From contig UQXP01000004.1 in assembly GCA_900545055.1 (NCBI GenBank), positions 1-64,000 on the forward strand: a stretch of DNA of 64,000 nucleotides, in the 5' to 3' direction. The position numbers were made by a program, and so were the translations under genes. This document shows positions 15,609 through 24,921 of the stretch, in pieces (position 1 is the first letter of the stretch; every line of letters begins with the position of its first letter). Origin of the DNA: an uncultured Collinsella sp. (GTDB lineage: Bacteria; Actinomycetota; Coriobacteriia; Coriobacteriales; Coriobacteriaceae). The notes beneath the pieces are model-generated. The model was not told the origin of the DNA and made no database searches. It was given only the letters and a program-made list of their open reading frames with translations.

Positions 15609-16346
15609 ATGGAACCTATTGCACACATACATACCGACCTGCCGCAGAAGTTCGGCATTCCGCGCAACAGTTTTTTGGCGCCCCATCTGCAGGGACGCAT
15701 CGTCTTTGAGCCGGAATTTGCCTCCAACGCAGCGGTTGAGGGCCTGGATTCTTTCTCTCACCTATGGCTGCTGTGGCGTTTTGAAAACGGAACGCCCGGC
15801 GGCACGGCTAAGGACATAGCCGCCGATGCCAAAACGCAGGACAGGTCCGGCACCAACGCAAAATGGTCGAAAACCGTGCGTCCGCCGCGCCTGGGTGGAG
15901 CCGAGCGTGTGGGCGTGTTTGCCACGCGCAGTCCGTTTCGCCCTAATCCCATCGGGCTCACCTGCGTCAAGCTCGATCGTGTTGAGCTCACCGACGATGG
16001 TCCCATCATTCATGTGCTGGGGGCCGACCTGCGCGACGGCACGCCCATCTACGACATTAAGCCCTACATTCCGTTTGCGGACTGCCACCCGGATGCGACC
16101 GGCGGCTGGATTGAGGATGCTCCGTGGCAAGAGCTCGATGTCGAGCTCCCGCAAACGCTGCAGGACATGGTCCCGCCCGCAAAGCTCCCCGGCCTGGTCG
16201 AGGTCCTTCGCCAAGATCCGCGCCGCGCAGGCAGCAAGCACGAGCCAGATCGCATTTACCACTTGGCTTACGCCGGGCTCGACATATCGTTTACGGTCGA
16301 CGGGGCCAGGTTGACGGTGGCCGCCATCAACGACGCGCGGGACTAA
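15609..16346 (+). CDS. trmO: tRNA (t6A37) N6-methyltransferase, TsaA/YaeB family
   Basis: A 245-residue protein of the TrmO family, which methylates the threonylcarbamoyl-A37 base of some tRNAs using S-adenosylmethionine. Visible motifs: EGLDSFSHLWLLWRFE, RPPRLGG, VGVFATRSPFRPNPIGLT and the conserved DIKPYIPFAD. It starts at ATG 15609 or three codons earlier at ATG 15600; neither has a clear ribosome-binding site. It is divergent from the XRE gene and about 110 bases upstream of the PatB gene. Confidence 0.85.
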   Translation: MEPIAHIHTDLPQKFGIPRNSFLAPHLQGRIVFEPEFASNAAVEGLDSFSHLWLLWRFENGTPGGTAKDIAADAKTQDRSGTNAKWSKTVRPPRLGGAERVGVFATRSPFRPNPIGLTCVKLDRVELTDDGPIIHVLGADLRDGTPIYDIKPYIPFADCHPDATGGWIEDAPWQELDVELPQTLQDMVPPAKLPGLVEVLRQDPRRAGSKHEPDRIYHLAYAGLDISFTVDGARLTVAAINDARD

Positions 16347-16453
16347 CCGTCTGTCCGTATCCGTCAAAATCAACAGCAAACCCCATGCCAAAACCGCCCA
16401 CGCTGGTGGACAATAACGCCTACCAAAACAATCACTTTGCACGGGGGCTCAGC

Positions 16454-17668
16454 ATGAAATACGACTTTAGCTCGCTTATCGACCGCCACGGCATGGACTC
16501 CATCGCCGTTGACTCCTGGGGCGAGATCCCCGGTATGGCTCCGAACGCACCCGACGAGGGCTTCGACCGCATTCCCATGTGGGTGGCCGACATGAATTTT
16601 GCCACGGTGCCCACGGTCCAGGAGCACATCATTCATCGCGCTCAGCATCCCATGTTTGGCTACTTTAACCCGCGCGCCGAGTACTTCGACCGCATCATCG
16701 AATGGCAGAGCCGCCGCAATGGCATCGAGGGCCTGCGCCCTGAACATATCGGCTACGAAAACGGCGTGCTGGGCGGTGTCGTGTCGACGCTGCGTGCGTA
16801 TGTTCAGCCGGGCGATGCGGTGCTGGTCCACAGCCCTACCTACATCGGCTTTACCAAGTCCATTGAGGCCGCGGGCTATCACATTGTCCACAGCCCGCTT
16901 AAGCTCGACGATCAGGGCGTGTGGCGTATGGACTTTGAGGACATGGAGCGCAAGCTCGCCCAAAACTACATCCATGCCGCGGTGTTCTGCTCGCCGCACA
17001 ATCCCTGCGGCCGCGTATGGGAGCGCGACGAGATCGAGCGCGCCATGGACATCTATCGCCAGCACGATTGCGTGGTGATCTCGGACGAGATTTGGTCCGA
17101 TATCATCCTGCCGGGGCACAAGCATATCCCGACGCAGTCGGTGAGCGAGGATGCCCGCATGCGCACGGTCGCCCTCTATGCGCCGAGCAAGACGTTTAAC
17201 CTGGCGGGCCTGGTCGGCAGCTACCACATTGTCTACAACGGGACGCTGCGTGACCGCGTGTGCGCCGTGTCCAACAAGACTCACTACAACGAGATGAACG
17301 TCCTTTCCATGCATGCGCTTATCGGTGCCTACCAGCCGCAGGGCTACGAGTGGGTGGACGAGCTCAACCAGGTGCTTGCCGGCAATATCGAGTACTTCTG
17401 CGATTACGTGGACGAGCATTTTGAGGGCGTGTCCTATTCGCGTCCGCAGGGCACGTACATGGTGTTTCTGGACTGCACCGAGTGGTGTCGCGAGCATGGT
17501 CGCGATATTCAGTGGTTGCTCGACGAGGGGGCGCGCGTGGGCGTGGGGTATCAGGACGGCCGTCCGTTCCACGGGCCCTGCCACATTCGTGTGAATCTGG
17601 CGCTGCCGCTTTCGCGCGTAAGGGAGGCGTGCGACCGCCTGGACCGCTACGTTTTTAATGCACAGTAG
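16454..17668 (+). CDS. PatB/MalY-type PLP-dependent C-S lyase
   Basis: A 404-residue aminotransferase-fold enzyme, likely a cystathionine or cysteine-conjugate beta-lyase of the PatB family. It has FDRIPMWVADMNF, the PLP-binding DEIWSDI and the Schiff-base lysine region YAPSKTFNLAGL, with Arg near the C-terminus in CHIRVNLALP. ATG 16454 follows ACGGGGG; the earlier open frame from 16124 runs in another frame over trmO. Products would be pyruvate, ammonia and a thiol such as hydrogen sulfide. Confidence 0.9.
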   Translation: MKYDFSSLIDRHGMDSIAVDSWGEIPGMAPNAPDEGFDRIPMWVADMNFATVPTVQEHIIHRAQHPMFGYFNPRAEYFDRIIEWQSRRNGIEGLRPEHIGYENGVLGGVVSTLRAYVQPGDAVLVHSPTYIGFTKSIEAAGYHIVHSPLKLDDQGVWRMDFEDMERKLAQNYIHAAVFCSPHNPCGRVWERDEIERAMDIYRQHDCVVISDEIWSDIILPGHKHIPTQSVSEDARMRTVALYAPSKTFNLAGLVGSYHIVYNGTLRDRVCAVSNKTHYNEMNVLSMHALIGAYQPQGYEWVDELNQVLAGNIEYFCDYVDEHFEGVSYSRPQGTYMVFLDCTEWCREHGRDIQWLLDEGARVGVGYQDGRPFHGPCHIRVNLALPLSRVREACDRLDRYVFNAQ

Positions 17669-17683
17669 GCGTGTGCTGCATGC

Positions 17684-17715
17684 GGGGCCTTCTGCCAAGT
17701 CGGCTGGAAGGCCCC
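17684..17715. terminator. Hairpin after patB-like gene
   Basis: GGGGCCTTC with GAAGGCCCC (9-bp stem) around 14 bases. No T-run follows, so it is a candidate factor-assisted terminator or attenuator rather than a classic one. Confidence 0.55.
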
Positions 17716-17812
17716 ACATGGTAAAACGTCTGTAACCATTGGGCACTCGTGTGGTTTTGTTTGCTATTATTTTCTACCATTTCAGTCTGTAAACAGGATC
17801 GTCTGGAGCTCG

Positions 17813-18682
17813 ATGAAAAGACCCCGTCGCTCGGTTGCCATATCGTTGTTTGTTGCGCTTGCGGTAGCGTGCGCCTTTGTCGTAGCGATAGCTGGCTGTT
17901 CCGGGTCGAATGGCAGAGCCTCGGCGTCTGCATCAAAAGCCCCGGACGCCTTGCAGGTCAAGGACGACAACCTTAAGACGCTCAACGTTGGCAGCGACCT
18001 CTATCCACCGTTTGTGTATACCAACGAGTACGGCGATATCGTTGGCCTGGATGTCGAGATACTAACCGAGGCTTTGGCCCGCATTGGTTACAAGCCAAAA
18101 TACCAGCTGATCGATTGGGAAAAGAAGAACGAGCTACTGGCGAGCGGCGAGCTCGATTGCGTCATGGGCAGCTTTAGCATGACGGGTCGCGAAAACGAGT
18201 ATCGTTGGGCCGGCCCGTATCTTGCGAGCCGCCAGGTGGTCGCGGTCGATCCCGAGAGCGATATCTACACGCTTGCCGATCTTGAGGATAAGATCGTGGC
18301 GGTTCAGTCAACCACCAAGCCCGAGGGCATTTTGCTCAATCGCACAAATGAAAACGTTCCGCAGATCAAGGAGCTCTATTGCTTTTCGGACCGTTCATGC
18401 CTGAACCCGGCGCTCGTCGAGGGCCTGGTCGACGCCATCGCCGCGCATGAGTCCTTGCTGCTCACCTACGAAAAAGACTATGGCGTAACGTATCGCATTT
18501 TGGATGAGCCGCTGCTAGAGGTTGGTTTGGGCACCGCTTTCGATATCAACGATACGCGCGGCATCGACGTCAAGCTCACTCATGCCTACCAAGAAATGCT
18601 TGCCGATGGCACCATGGAACGCCTGGTGTCAAAGTACTTTGATGACCCTTCACCATTTTTGAATGTGGAGGGCCTGTCATGA
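17813..18682 (+). CDS. Solute-binding lipoprotein (amino-acid-type) paired with a sensor kinase
   Basis: A 289-residue lipoprotein. Residues 1-29 end in AIAGC (lipid-modified Cys). A type-2 periplasmic binding domain follows, with NVGSDLYPPFVYTNEYGDIVGLDVE and GEDLDCVMGSFSMTGREN-like features near residues 60-130. The last four bases (ATGA) overlap the kinase gene 18679, so the two are translated together. A ligand captured outside the cell is probably presented to the kinase. The ligand is unknown. GGAG lies directly upstream of ATG 17813. Confidence 0.85.
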   Translation: MKRPRRSVAISLFVALAVACAFVVAIAGCSGSNGRASASASKAPDALQVKDDNLKTLNVGSDLYPPFVYTNEYGDIVGLDVEILTEALARIGYKPKYQLIDWEKKNELLASGELDCVMGSFSMTGRENEYRWAGPYLASRQVVAVDPESDIYTLADLEDKIVAVQSTTKPEGILLNRTNENVPQIKELYCFSDRSCLNPALVEGLVDAIAAHESLLLTYEKDYGVTYRILDEPLLEVGLGTAFDINDTRGIDVKLTHAYQEMLADGTMERLVSKYFDDPSPFLNVEGLS

Positions 18683-20871
18683 TCGATGCGCCTGACCACG
18701 CCGCTCAGGAGCAGGACAATCGTTCGGCAGGGGCATGGCTTCTTGTCGCTCTGCTGGGGATAGCACTCTCGGTTGCTGCCGGCATGATGAGCTACGGTTA
18801 CATGACGGCCCAAGCCGAGCAGCGCTTTGCCGACGTTGTCGATTACGTGGCGACGCAGAGCCTTTCCTACGATGCATTCAACAGCGCCTATACGACCAAA
18901 AACCTGATTCGCGTTATGGAGATTGCCGGAGAGGCTGCTCGCGATATGGAGCGCGACGGTTCGGTGGATAGCGCCATGCTGGAGCAATATGCCGACCAGT
19001 TCAACGTGAGCGCGCTGATCGTGACGGACGCATCGGGCAATTTGGTGTCCGAGTCCTCGACGGGCGATGTGGACTACGGGTCGCTCGCTACGTATCTCAA
19101 AGAATCACCCGTGCTGGAGGTGGCAACTCATCCGCTTAAGTCCTATACCGCCCGCATCACGCTTGCGGATGATTCGGTCGCAGACATTGGCTGCGTGACT
19201 CGGCAGGATGGCGAGGGCATCGTTATCGCGGTAAGGCATCAGAGCGCGAAGGCGGTTGCAAGCAATACACTCAAACTGCAGAGCTTGCTTGATGGCTATG
19301 AAACCATCGATAGCGGCAATATCGTGATCGAAAGCGACGGCAAGGTCGTTGCGACCAATGCCGTTGAACCCACCGTATTGGGCGTATTCGATCTGCCTGC
19401 GACGGACGTCTTCATTGTCGACGGTATTAAGGATCGATGCCTGGCCGGTAAGGTCAGATTGGTTAACGCCGACGGCGAGTGGTATTTGGGCACATTTGGA
19501 AAAGCGCACAAATTCTATGTGTACACCTATGCCTCGGCGCGGCGTTACTTTGAGGTTGTAGCGGCTGTTGCTGCCGGCGTGCTGGCGCTCTACAGCGGTG
19601 TTATAGCCGTTGTTGTGACGGTGCGTCGCCGCGCTGATCGCCGACGTTTGACGGACTTGCTGCATCAGGAGCGCGACTATGGCGACAAGCTGGCAAAGGC
19701 GGCGCGTGAGGCCTCGTCTGCCAACTCGGCAAAGACGGAGTTTCTGCGTCGCATGAGCCACGATCTGCGCACGCCCATCAACGGCATTCGCGGCATGGTC
19801 GAAGTTGGCGATGCCAATGCGGACGATCTGCAAAAGCAGACTGAGTGCCGCTCAAAAATCTGGACGGCATCGGGACTGCTGCTCGACCTTGCCAACGAGG
19901 CACTCGATATGAGTCGCCTGGAGAGCGGGCAGGTCGACCTGAACCTCGTGCCCATAAATTTGGTGGCCCTCAACTGTGAAGTGCGCGATATTCTGGAGCG
20001 CCAGGCCGAGGAGCGTCTGGTGACAATTATCTGCGACCAGCAGACGCTTAATCATCCCTATGCGCGGGTGAGCGTGACGCACCTCAAGCGTTTGTTGCTC
20101 AATATTGCCGGCAATGCCGTCAAGTACAACCGCCAGGGCGGCTATGTTCGCCTAGCGTGCCGCGAGGTGGAGCCAGCGGATGGCGTCCCCGTCTATGAAT
20201 ACACGATCGCCGACAACGGTATTGGCATGAGCGAGGAGTTCCAACAGCACCTCTACGAGCCGTTTTGCCGCGAGGAGCAACAGGTGGAAGGCGCCTCATC
20301 GGGAACTGGCCTGGGCGCGCCTATCGCAAAACAGTTGGTCGAGCTTATGGGCGGAACCATGAGTTTTACGAGCGTCTTGGGGCAGGGGACGACGTTTACC
20401 ATCCGCCTGCCGTTCGAGAAATGCAAACGCTCCGAGATTCCTCAGGCAGTTCGCGCGGATGCGGGCGATGGCGATGCGCTCCAGGGCTTGCGCGTTTTGC
20501 TCGTAGAGGATAACGATCTGAATGCCGAGATCGCGCAGTTTACGCTCAGCCGTGCCGGTGCCGTCGTGACGCATGCAAAGGATGGCGAGTCTGCCGTTGA
20601 GGCGTTTGCCGCGAGCGCACCGCACGAGTACGACGTGGTGTTGATGGACATCATGATGCCTGGCATCGATGGCCTTGAGGCCACGCGTCAGATTCGAGCG
20701 CTCGATCGCGAGGATGCCGCGACCACGCCGATTATCGCCGTGAGTGCCAACGCCTTTGCCGACGACCGCAAGCTTTCGCGCGAGGCGGGCATGAACGCGC
20801 ACCTGAGCAAGCCTGTGAGCTCGCAAGAGCTCGTCGAGGCACTAGCGCACATTGCCGCCGACGCTTCATAA
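18679..20871 (+). CDS. Hybrid sensor histidine kinase/response regulator
   Basis: A 730-residue kinase. The N-terminal membrane segment (residues about 15-38) and an extracytoplasmic sensor region to about 285 are followed by a second membrane helix, then HisKA with SHDLRTPINGIRGM (phospho-acceptor His), ATPase motifs NIAGNAVKYNRQGG, DNGIGMSEEF and GTGLGAPIAKQLVELMGG. A receiver domain follows (VLLVEDNDLNAEIAQFTL, VVLMDIMMPGIDG with the phospho-Asp, and HLSKPV). No output domain. It is translationally coupled to the upstream lipoprotein, its likely ligand-binding partner. Confidence 0.92.
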   Translation: MIDAPDHAAQEQDNRSAGAWLLVALLGIALSVAAGMMSYGYMTAQAEQRFADVVDYVATQSLSYDAFNSAYTTKNLIRVMEIAGEAARDMERDGSVDSAMLEQYADQFNVSALIVTDASGNLVSESSTGDVDYGSLATYLKESPVLEVATHPLKSYTARITLADDSVADIGCVTRQDGEGIVIAVRHQSAKAVASNTLKLQSLLDGYETIDSGNIVIESDGKVVATNAVEPTVLGVFDLPATDVFIVDGIKDRCLAGKVRLVNADGEWYLGTFGKAHKFYVYTYASARRYFEVVAAVAAGVLALYSGVIAVVVTVRRRADRRRLTDLLHQERDYGDKLAKAAREASSANSAKTEFLRRMSHDLRTPINGIRGMVEVGDANADDLQKQTECRSKIWTASGLLLDLANEALDMSRLESGQVDLNLVPINLVALNCEVRDILERQAEERLVTIICDQQTLNHPYARVSVTHLKRLLLNIAGNAVKYNRQGGYVRLACREVEPADGVPVYEYTIADNGIGMSEEFQQHLYEPFCREEQQVEGASSGTGLGAPIAKQLVELMGGTMSFTSVLGQGTTFTIRLPFEKCKRSEIPQAVRADAGDGDALQGLRVLLVEDNDLNAEIAQFTLSRAGAVVTHAKDGESAVEAFAASAPHEYDVVLMDIMMPGIDGLEATRQIRALDREDAATTPIIAVSANAFADDRKLSREAGMNAHLSKPVSSQELVEALAHIAADAS

Positions 20872-20873
20872 GC

Positions 20874-20913
20874 ATATGGCCCGGTTCCAAGGTGGGTTGG
20901 AACCGGGCCATAT
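20874..20913. terminator. Strong bidirectional terminator
   Basis: A 17-bp perfect stem (ATATGGCCCGGTTCCAA with its complement) around GGTGGG, between convergent genes. Confidence 0.88.
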
Positions 20914-20940
20914 TGCTATTGATGAGGCCTGTTGAGGGAC

Positions 20941-21420
20941 TTACTTTTCCTGAATCTGCTTGCCGCAAAGATGCTCAATCGTAATCTCGTAGAGCTGGAC
21001 GCCCTTGATGTCCTTGGCGATTTCCTCTTTGACTTCCTTGGCAGAAGGGTAGTACTTAAGCGCGAGCTGGCGGACTTTGTCCTCGATAAACGCGGGGGTG
21101 TCATTCGCCGGGCGACAACGGCCAAAGACCACGGTACTCATAACGTAGGGAGCCCAGTCACCGTCCTTGTACCACTCGTTGCCGTAAACGGTAAAGCAGA
21201 CCTTGTCATCGCGCTTGAGTGCGTCGACCTTGTGGCCAGCCTTGGCGCCATGGAAATAAATCTTGTCGCGCTCGGCGTCAAAGAAGTAGTTGACGGGAAT
21301 GGTGTACGGGTAGCCATCGTCGCCGTTGACGGCAAAGACGCCGCGCTTGCAGGTGGCGAGCAGTTCGCGCGCTTCCTCGTCGGTGATGGCGCGTTTCTTT
21401 CGACGTAAGGGCCTAAACAT
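20941..21420 (-). CDS. Pyridoxamine 5'-phosphate oxidase-family flavoprotein
   Basis: A 159-residue protein with the split-barrel FMN fold. It starts MFRPLRRKKRAITDEEARELL. The segment GVFAVNGDDGYPYTIPVNYFFD and the strand IYFHGAKAGHKVDAL are typical of the PPOX-like nitroimidazole-resistance (NimA) type group, which reduces small substrates. ATG 21420 is the first good start (GGAAG upstream). It is downstream of, and on the same strand as, the fused sensor kinase, with a 39-base gap. Confidence 0.85.
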   Translation of the reverse strand: MFRPLRRKKRAITDEEARELLATCKRGVFAVNGDDGYPYTIPVNYFFDAERDKIYFHGAKAGHKVDALKRDDKVCFTVYGNEWYKDGDWAPYVMSTVVFGRCRPANDTPAFIEDKVRQLALKYYPSAKEVKEEIAKDIKGVQLYEITIEHLCGKQIQEK

Positions 21421-21459
21421 CGTTGCTTCCTTTCTGGTCGTGCGTCGTTGCTGCAAAAA

Positions 21460-24264
21460 CTATAGCGAAACAGATCCGTTTTTCTTGATGCGGGCGAGCA
21501 TGTTTTTGAGCTTGTTAAAGTCGAGCGGTTTGGACAGATGGGCGTTCATGCCGGCGTCGTGTGCCGCCTTGGCGTCCTCGACAAAGGCATTGGCGGTGAG
21601 CGCGATGATGGGGATATCGGCTGCATCGACCTTCTCGCTCAGGCGAATCGCGCGGGTTGCCTCATAGCCGTCCATGTCCGGCATCATAATGTCCATCAGG
21701 ATCGCATCGAAGCTGCCGGCGGGATGCGACAGGTACAGATCGACGACTTCTTTGCCGTTGGCGGCGCGGGTGACCACGACGCCCTCGGACTCTAGCAGCG
21801 CCTGGGCAATCTCGGCATTCAATTCGTTGTCTTCGGCGAGCAGTACGTTCATGTTGGCGAGCGAGCAGTCGAGCGCCCTCTCGACCGTATTCGCCTGCGC
21901 CTGGGGATTCTTGTCGATATCGAGCGGAATCTCCACGTAGAACGAAGTGCCCACATGGAGCTCACTGGTGACTTCGATGGTGCCGCCCATCAGTTCAATA
22001 AGCGACTTGACGATTGGCATGCCCATGCCGGTTCCTTGGAACTTGCTGCGCGCATCGTCACCTTCTTGGGCAAACGGCTCATAGATATGCTTTAAAAACT
22101 TGGGAGTCATGCCAATGCCGGTATCCGAAACGCTAAAGCAAAAGAGAGCGCGCCCGTTATCGAGTGGCTTGGTCTTTGAGCTAAAGGTGACGGAGCCGCC
22201 GTGCTTGTTGTACTTAATGCTGTTGTCTAACAGGTTGATCATGATCTGTCGGATATGGGTGGGACTGCCGATCATGTATGGCCCCGTGGCGTACGGCAGA
22301 CTATTGTCCTGCATTGTGATGCCGTTACTGGACGCGCGGAGCTTGCACAGCACCAGCGTATCGTCACAGAGCTCTTTGAGGTTAAAAGGCACATGTTCCA
22401 GTGTTAGCTTGCGGTCTTCGATTTTGCCCATCTCGAGGATGTCGTTGATCAGCGAGAGCAGGTGATTGGCGGCAACGCGCGCCTTGGCACGGCTCTCACG
22501 GGCGACCTGGATATCGCCTTCCTTCAATTCCTCGATTTCGATAAGGCCCAGGATACCGTTGAGCGGCGTACGGATGTCGTGGCTCATGCGCGTGAGGAAT
22601 GCCGTCTTAGCGGCGTTGGCGGCATCGGCTTTTTTGCGCTCGGTTCGAGCGCGCACGAGCGCCCAGATGAGCAGGACGATGCCGACCGACAACATACCGA
22701 TGAGGGTAGCTGCAATGGCGGTGCGGTTGCGATAAAGGAATTGAAGCGTGTTGGATTCCTGGGCCGTGTACGACGTGGAGGAGAAATTGCTTGCGGAGAG
22801 CGATTCTCCGGCATTGATGATGCCCTTGTTGATGATTCCCAGCAGCTCGGGCTTTCCGCGCGAAATCCAGCACGAGAGCTCACAGGTGTCAGAGAGCTCG
22901 ACCGTCTCGTAGCCCTCGAGATCATAACGGTCGCCGATGGTTTTTACGCGTGAACTGGGGGCGACGATGCAGTGTGCCGTTCCCTTCCTGAGGGCGTCGA
23001 ACGCTTCATCGTCGGATTGGTATTCGGTCACGGTCGCTGTGGGGAACAGACTTTCAAGCGCATTTTTGTTGACAAACGATGATTTGGTGCAGGCGATCTT
23101 CTGAAGGTCTTTGTTCAGGTTGCTGCCGGTGTGGATGGCGGTGAGGGACATGGTCCCCAACGATACCGACTGCACAACGCCTGTTTGCTCGGCAAACCAG
23201 TAATCTCGGTATACCGGCAGCGCAACGTCTATGCTTCCCTTTGACAGGGCCTCTGACATCATCTTGTAGCTATCAAAGGCGACGGTTTTGACCGTTATGC
23301 CAAATTTATCGTGCAGCGTCGTCGCAAGCGATGCGAGCGAGCCTTCCATTTCGCCGTCTTCGTCTTCGTTGCAGTAGGGGAGTTTGCCCGTAATGTAGCC
23401 GAGCGTGATGGTGTTGTCATTTGCTTTGAGCCAGGAACGTTCGGGGCCGTTGAGCGATGATGAACCGCTGTTTTGGGCCGAGTAGTTAGATTTGACTTCG
23501 TCGATATAGCGTGGGTTGACGCGGGCGATTGCCGTCATGGCGGCATTGATGTCGTCCATCAGGTCGGGGCGGCTTTTGGGGACGGCAAAATAGTAGTCGC
23601 TCGAACCAATGTAGAACATGGGGGAGGCGCTGGGCGACGAGGTCGTGTCGTTCATGATGATGGCATCGACCTCGTTGTTTGCGAGCGCGTCAAAGAGAAC
23701 GGAGTTTCCGTCATACTCCCTGTATGTGCAGGCGATTCCTTCGTTGGCGAGCCACTGCTGGCCAACGAAGGTTTGCATAACGCCGGGGTTGCAGCCGATG
23801 GTAAGGCCTTGGAGCGCTTGGGGGTCACCCTTGGCCAGATCGTCGCGATCGGGCTTGGCATAGATGAAGTAGCGCTCGGTGCCCTCGGGGTTCGAGGAAA
23901 AGAGCAGCTTTTGGGCGCGTTCCTCGGAGTAGGAGATGTTGGGCATAAGGTCGATCTCGCCTGCCTCGAGCATGTCCATAAGCTCGGTGAAGGTGCCGGA
24001 GACGTATTCGTATCGCCAGCCGGGCGTGTAGTACGACAGGGTCTGGAGGTACTCGTAGCCCCATCCCGAGAGACGCTCGCCGGGGGTGCCGTCCTGGAAG
24101 CCCTCGTTGTTGACGAGCCAACCGACGCGGACCGTCTTGACTGGCTGACTAGAGTCATCGGCAAAAGCCTGGACAGGCGCGATGGAACTCAGCGCGGCAA
24201 GCGCGGCAAGCACAATGGCCAGGGCGCGACATATAACTGAACGAAGGACAGTGGCAGCTCTCAC
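21460..24264 (-). CDS. Sensor kinase with two fused solute-binding domains and receiver
   Basis: A 934-residue fusion. A signal peptide (cleaved after AFA, near residue 36) is followed by two tandem periplasmic binding domains (residues about 45-270 and 280-500), a membrane helix near 520, HisKA with SHDIRTPLNGILGLIE, ATPase motifs NLLDNSIKYNKHGG, DTGIGM, GTGMGMPIVKSLIELMGG, and a receiver with VLLAEDNELNAEI, ILMDIMMPDMDG and HLSKPL. Start GTG 24264 is supported by AGGA six bases upstream; the overlapping ATG 24266 is out of frame. It is the same sensor plan as 17813/18679, but fused and with two binding modules. The ligand is unknown. Confidence 0.85.
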   Translation of the reverse strand: MRAATVLRSVICRALAIVLAALAALSSIAPVQAFADDSSQPVKTVRVGWLVNNEGFQDGTPGERLSGWGYEYLQTLSYYTPGWRYEYVSGTFTELMDMLEAGEIDLMPNISYSEERAQKLLFSSNPEGTERYFIYAKPDRDDLAKGDPQALQGLTIGCNPGVMQTFVGQQWLANEGIACTYREYDGNSVLFDALANNEVDAIIMNDTTSSPSASPMFYIGSSDYYFAVPKSRPDLMDDINAAMTAIARVNPRYIDEVKSNYSAQNSGSSSLNGPERSWLKANDNTITLGYITGKLPYCNEDEDGEMEGSLASLATTLHDKFGITVKTVAFDSYKMMSEALSKGSIDVALPVYRDYWFAEQTGVVQSVSLGTMSLTAIHTGSNLNKDLQKIACTKSSFVNKNALESLFPTATVTEYQSDDEAFDALRKGTAHCIVAPSSRVKTIGDRYDLEGYETVELSDTCELSCWISRGKPELLGIINKGIINAGESLSASNFSSTSYTAQESNTLQFLYRNRTAIAATLIGMLSVGIVLLIWALVRARTERKKADAANAAKTAFLTRMSHDIRTPLNGILGLIEIEELKEGDIQVARESRAKARVAANHLLSLINDILEMGKIEDRKLTLEHVPFNLKELCDDTLVLCKLRASSNGITMQDNSLPYATGPYMIGSPTHIRQIMINLLDNSIKYNKHGGSVTFSSKTKPLDNGRALFCFSVSDTGIGMTPKFLKHIYEPFAQEGDDARSKFQGTGMGMPIVKSLIELMGGTIEVTSELHVGTSFYVEIPLDIDKNPQAQANTVERALDCSLANMNVLLAEDNELNAEIAQALLESEGVVVTRAANGKEVVDLYLSHPAGSFDAILMDIMMPDMDGYEATRAIRLSEKVDAADIPIIALTANAFVEDAKAAHDAGMNAHLSKPLDFNKLKNMLARIKKNGSVSL

Positions 24265-24319
24265 ATGCAATCCTAACGAATCGAGACATTACCGCATAAG
24301 GATACCAGCTCAGCCTGCC

Positions 24320-24415
24320 CAGTCGGCAGCTGCACCGCTAAACGCTCCCGCCCGGCAGCTGGGGACAGTCCCTTTCTGCCGGCACAAAAGGAACGTCCCT
24401 AACTGCCGGTTGTGG
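24320..24415. repeat. CGGCAG / GGGGACAGTCC palindromic repeats
   Basis: CCGGCAG (24352-24358) pairs with CTGCCGG (24376-24382) around a GGGGACAGTCCCTTT core, followed by a second core (AAAAGGAACGTCCC) and another CTGCCGG at 24403-24409. A related copy occurs at 38703-38755. It belongs with the other short palindromes of this chromosome. Confidence 0.75.
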
Positions 24416-24461
24416 GACAATACCGAGCGAACGTGATTGGTTGTCCGTGGAAAGGGTCGCG

Positions 24462-24887
24462 ATGAAAAAGCTCAGGACGCTTGCCGACGTGTTGCGCCAG
24501 GCTGGCTTTGCGCGCATCACGGGCCTGTTTCTTATCTTCTACCTGCTGTGCTCGACGGCCGTCTGGCTGTCCGAGCCCACGACCCTCACGTTTGGCGATG
24601 GCCTGTGGTTTAGCTTTGAGACGGTCTCGACCATCGGCTTTGGCGACATTCCGGCCGAAACACCGGTTGCCCGCGCCATTACCGTCGTCTTGAGCGTTAT
24701 CAGCATCTTCTACATCGCCATGCTCACGGGCGTGGCGGTGAACTACTGCAATACGCTTATCAAGATGCGCCAAAAGGACACCATGGCGCGCTTTATGGAT
24801 GATCTGGAGCATTTGGAAGAGCTCGATCGCGACGAGCTTGCCGATCTTTCGCGTCGCGTGCGCGAGTATCGTCGACGTCAGCGCTAA
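24462..24887 (+). CDS. Two-helix potassium channel
   Basis: A 141-residue ion channel of the two-transmembrane type. Helix 1 is residues 17-36, the pore helix and selectivity filter TIGFGD are at 57-62, helix 2 is at 71-95, and the C-terminal tail is charged (HLEELDRDELADLSRRVREY). The filter TxGFGD is the K+-channel signature. ATG 24462 has GGAAAGGG upstream. The LOG-family gene follows after 34 bases, so they may be co-transcribed. Confidence 0.88.
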   Translation: MKKLRTLADVLRQAGFARITGLFLIFYLLCSTAVWLSEPTTLTFGDGLWFSFETVSTIGFGDIPAETPVARAITVVLSVISIFYIAMLTGVAVNYCNTLIKMRQKDTMARFMDDLEHLEELDRDELADLSRRVREYRRRQR

Positions 24888-24921
24888 GACGAACGTCGTG
24901 CGCCACAACAGGGAGACAAAT

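Noticed and set aside
16370..17746. 458-residue minus-strand frame over the PatB-type gene
   Set aside because: Antisense to a conserved enzyme; no recognisable motif.
23473..24240. 255-residue + strand frame over the fused sensor gene
   Set aside because: Antisense to the binding domains; no start site.
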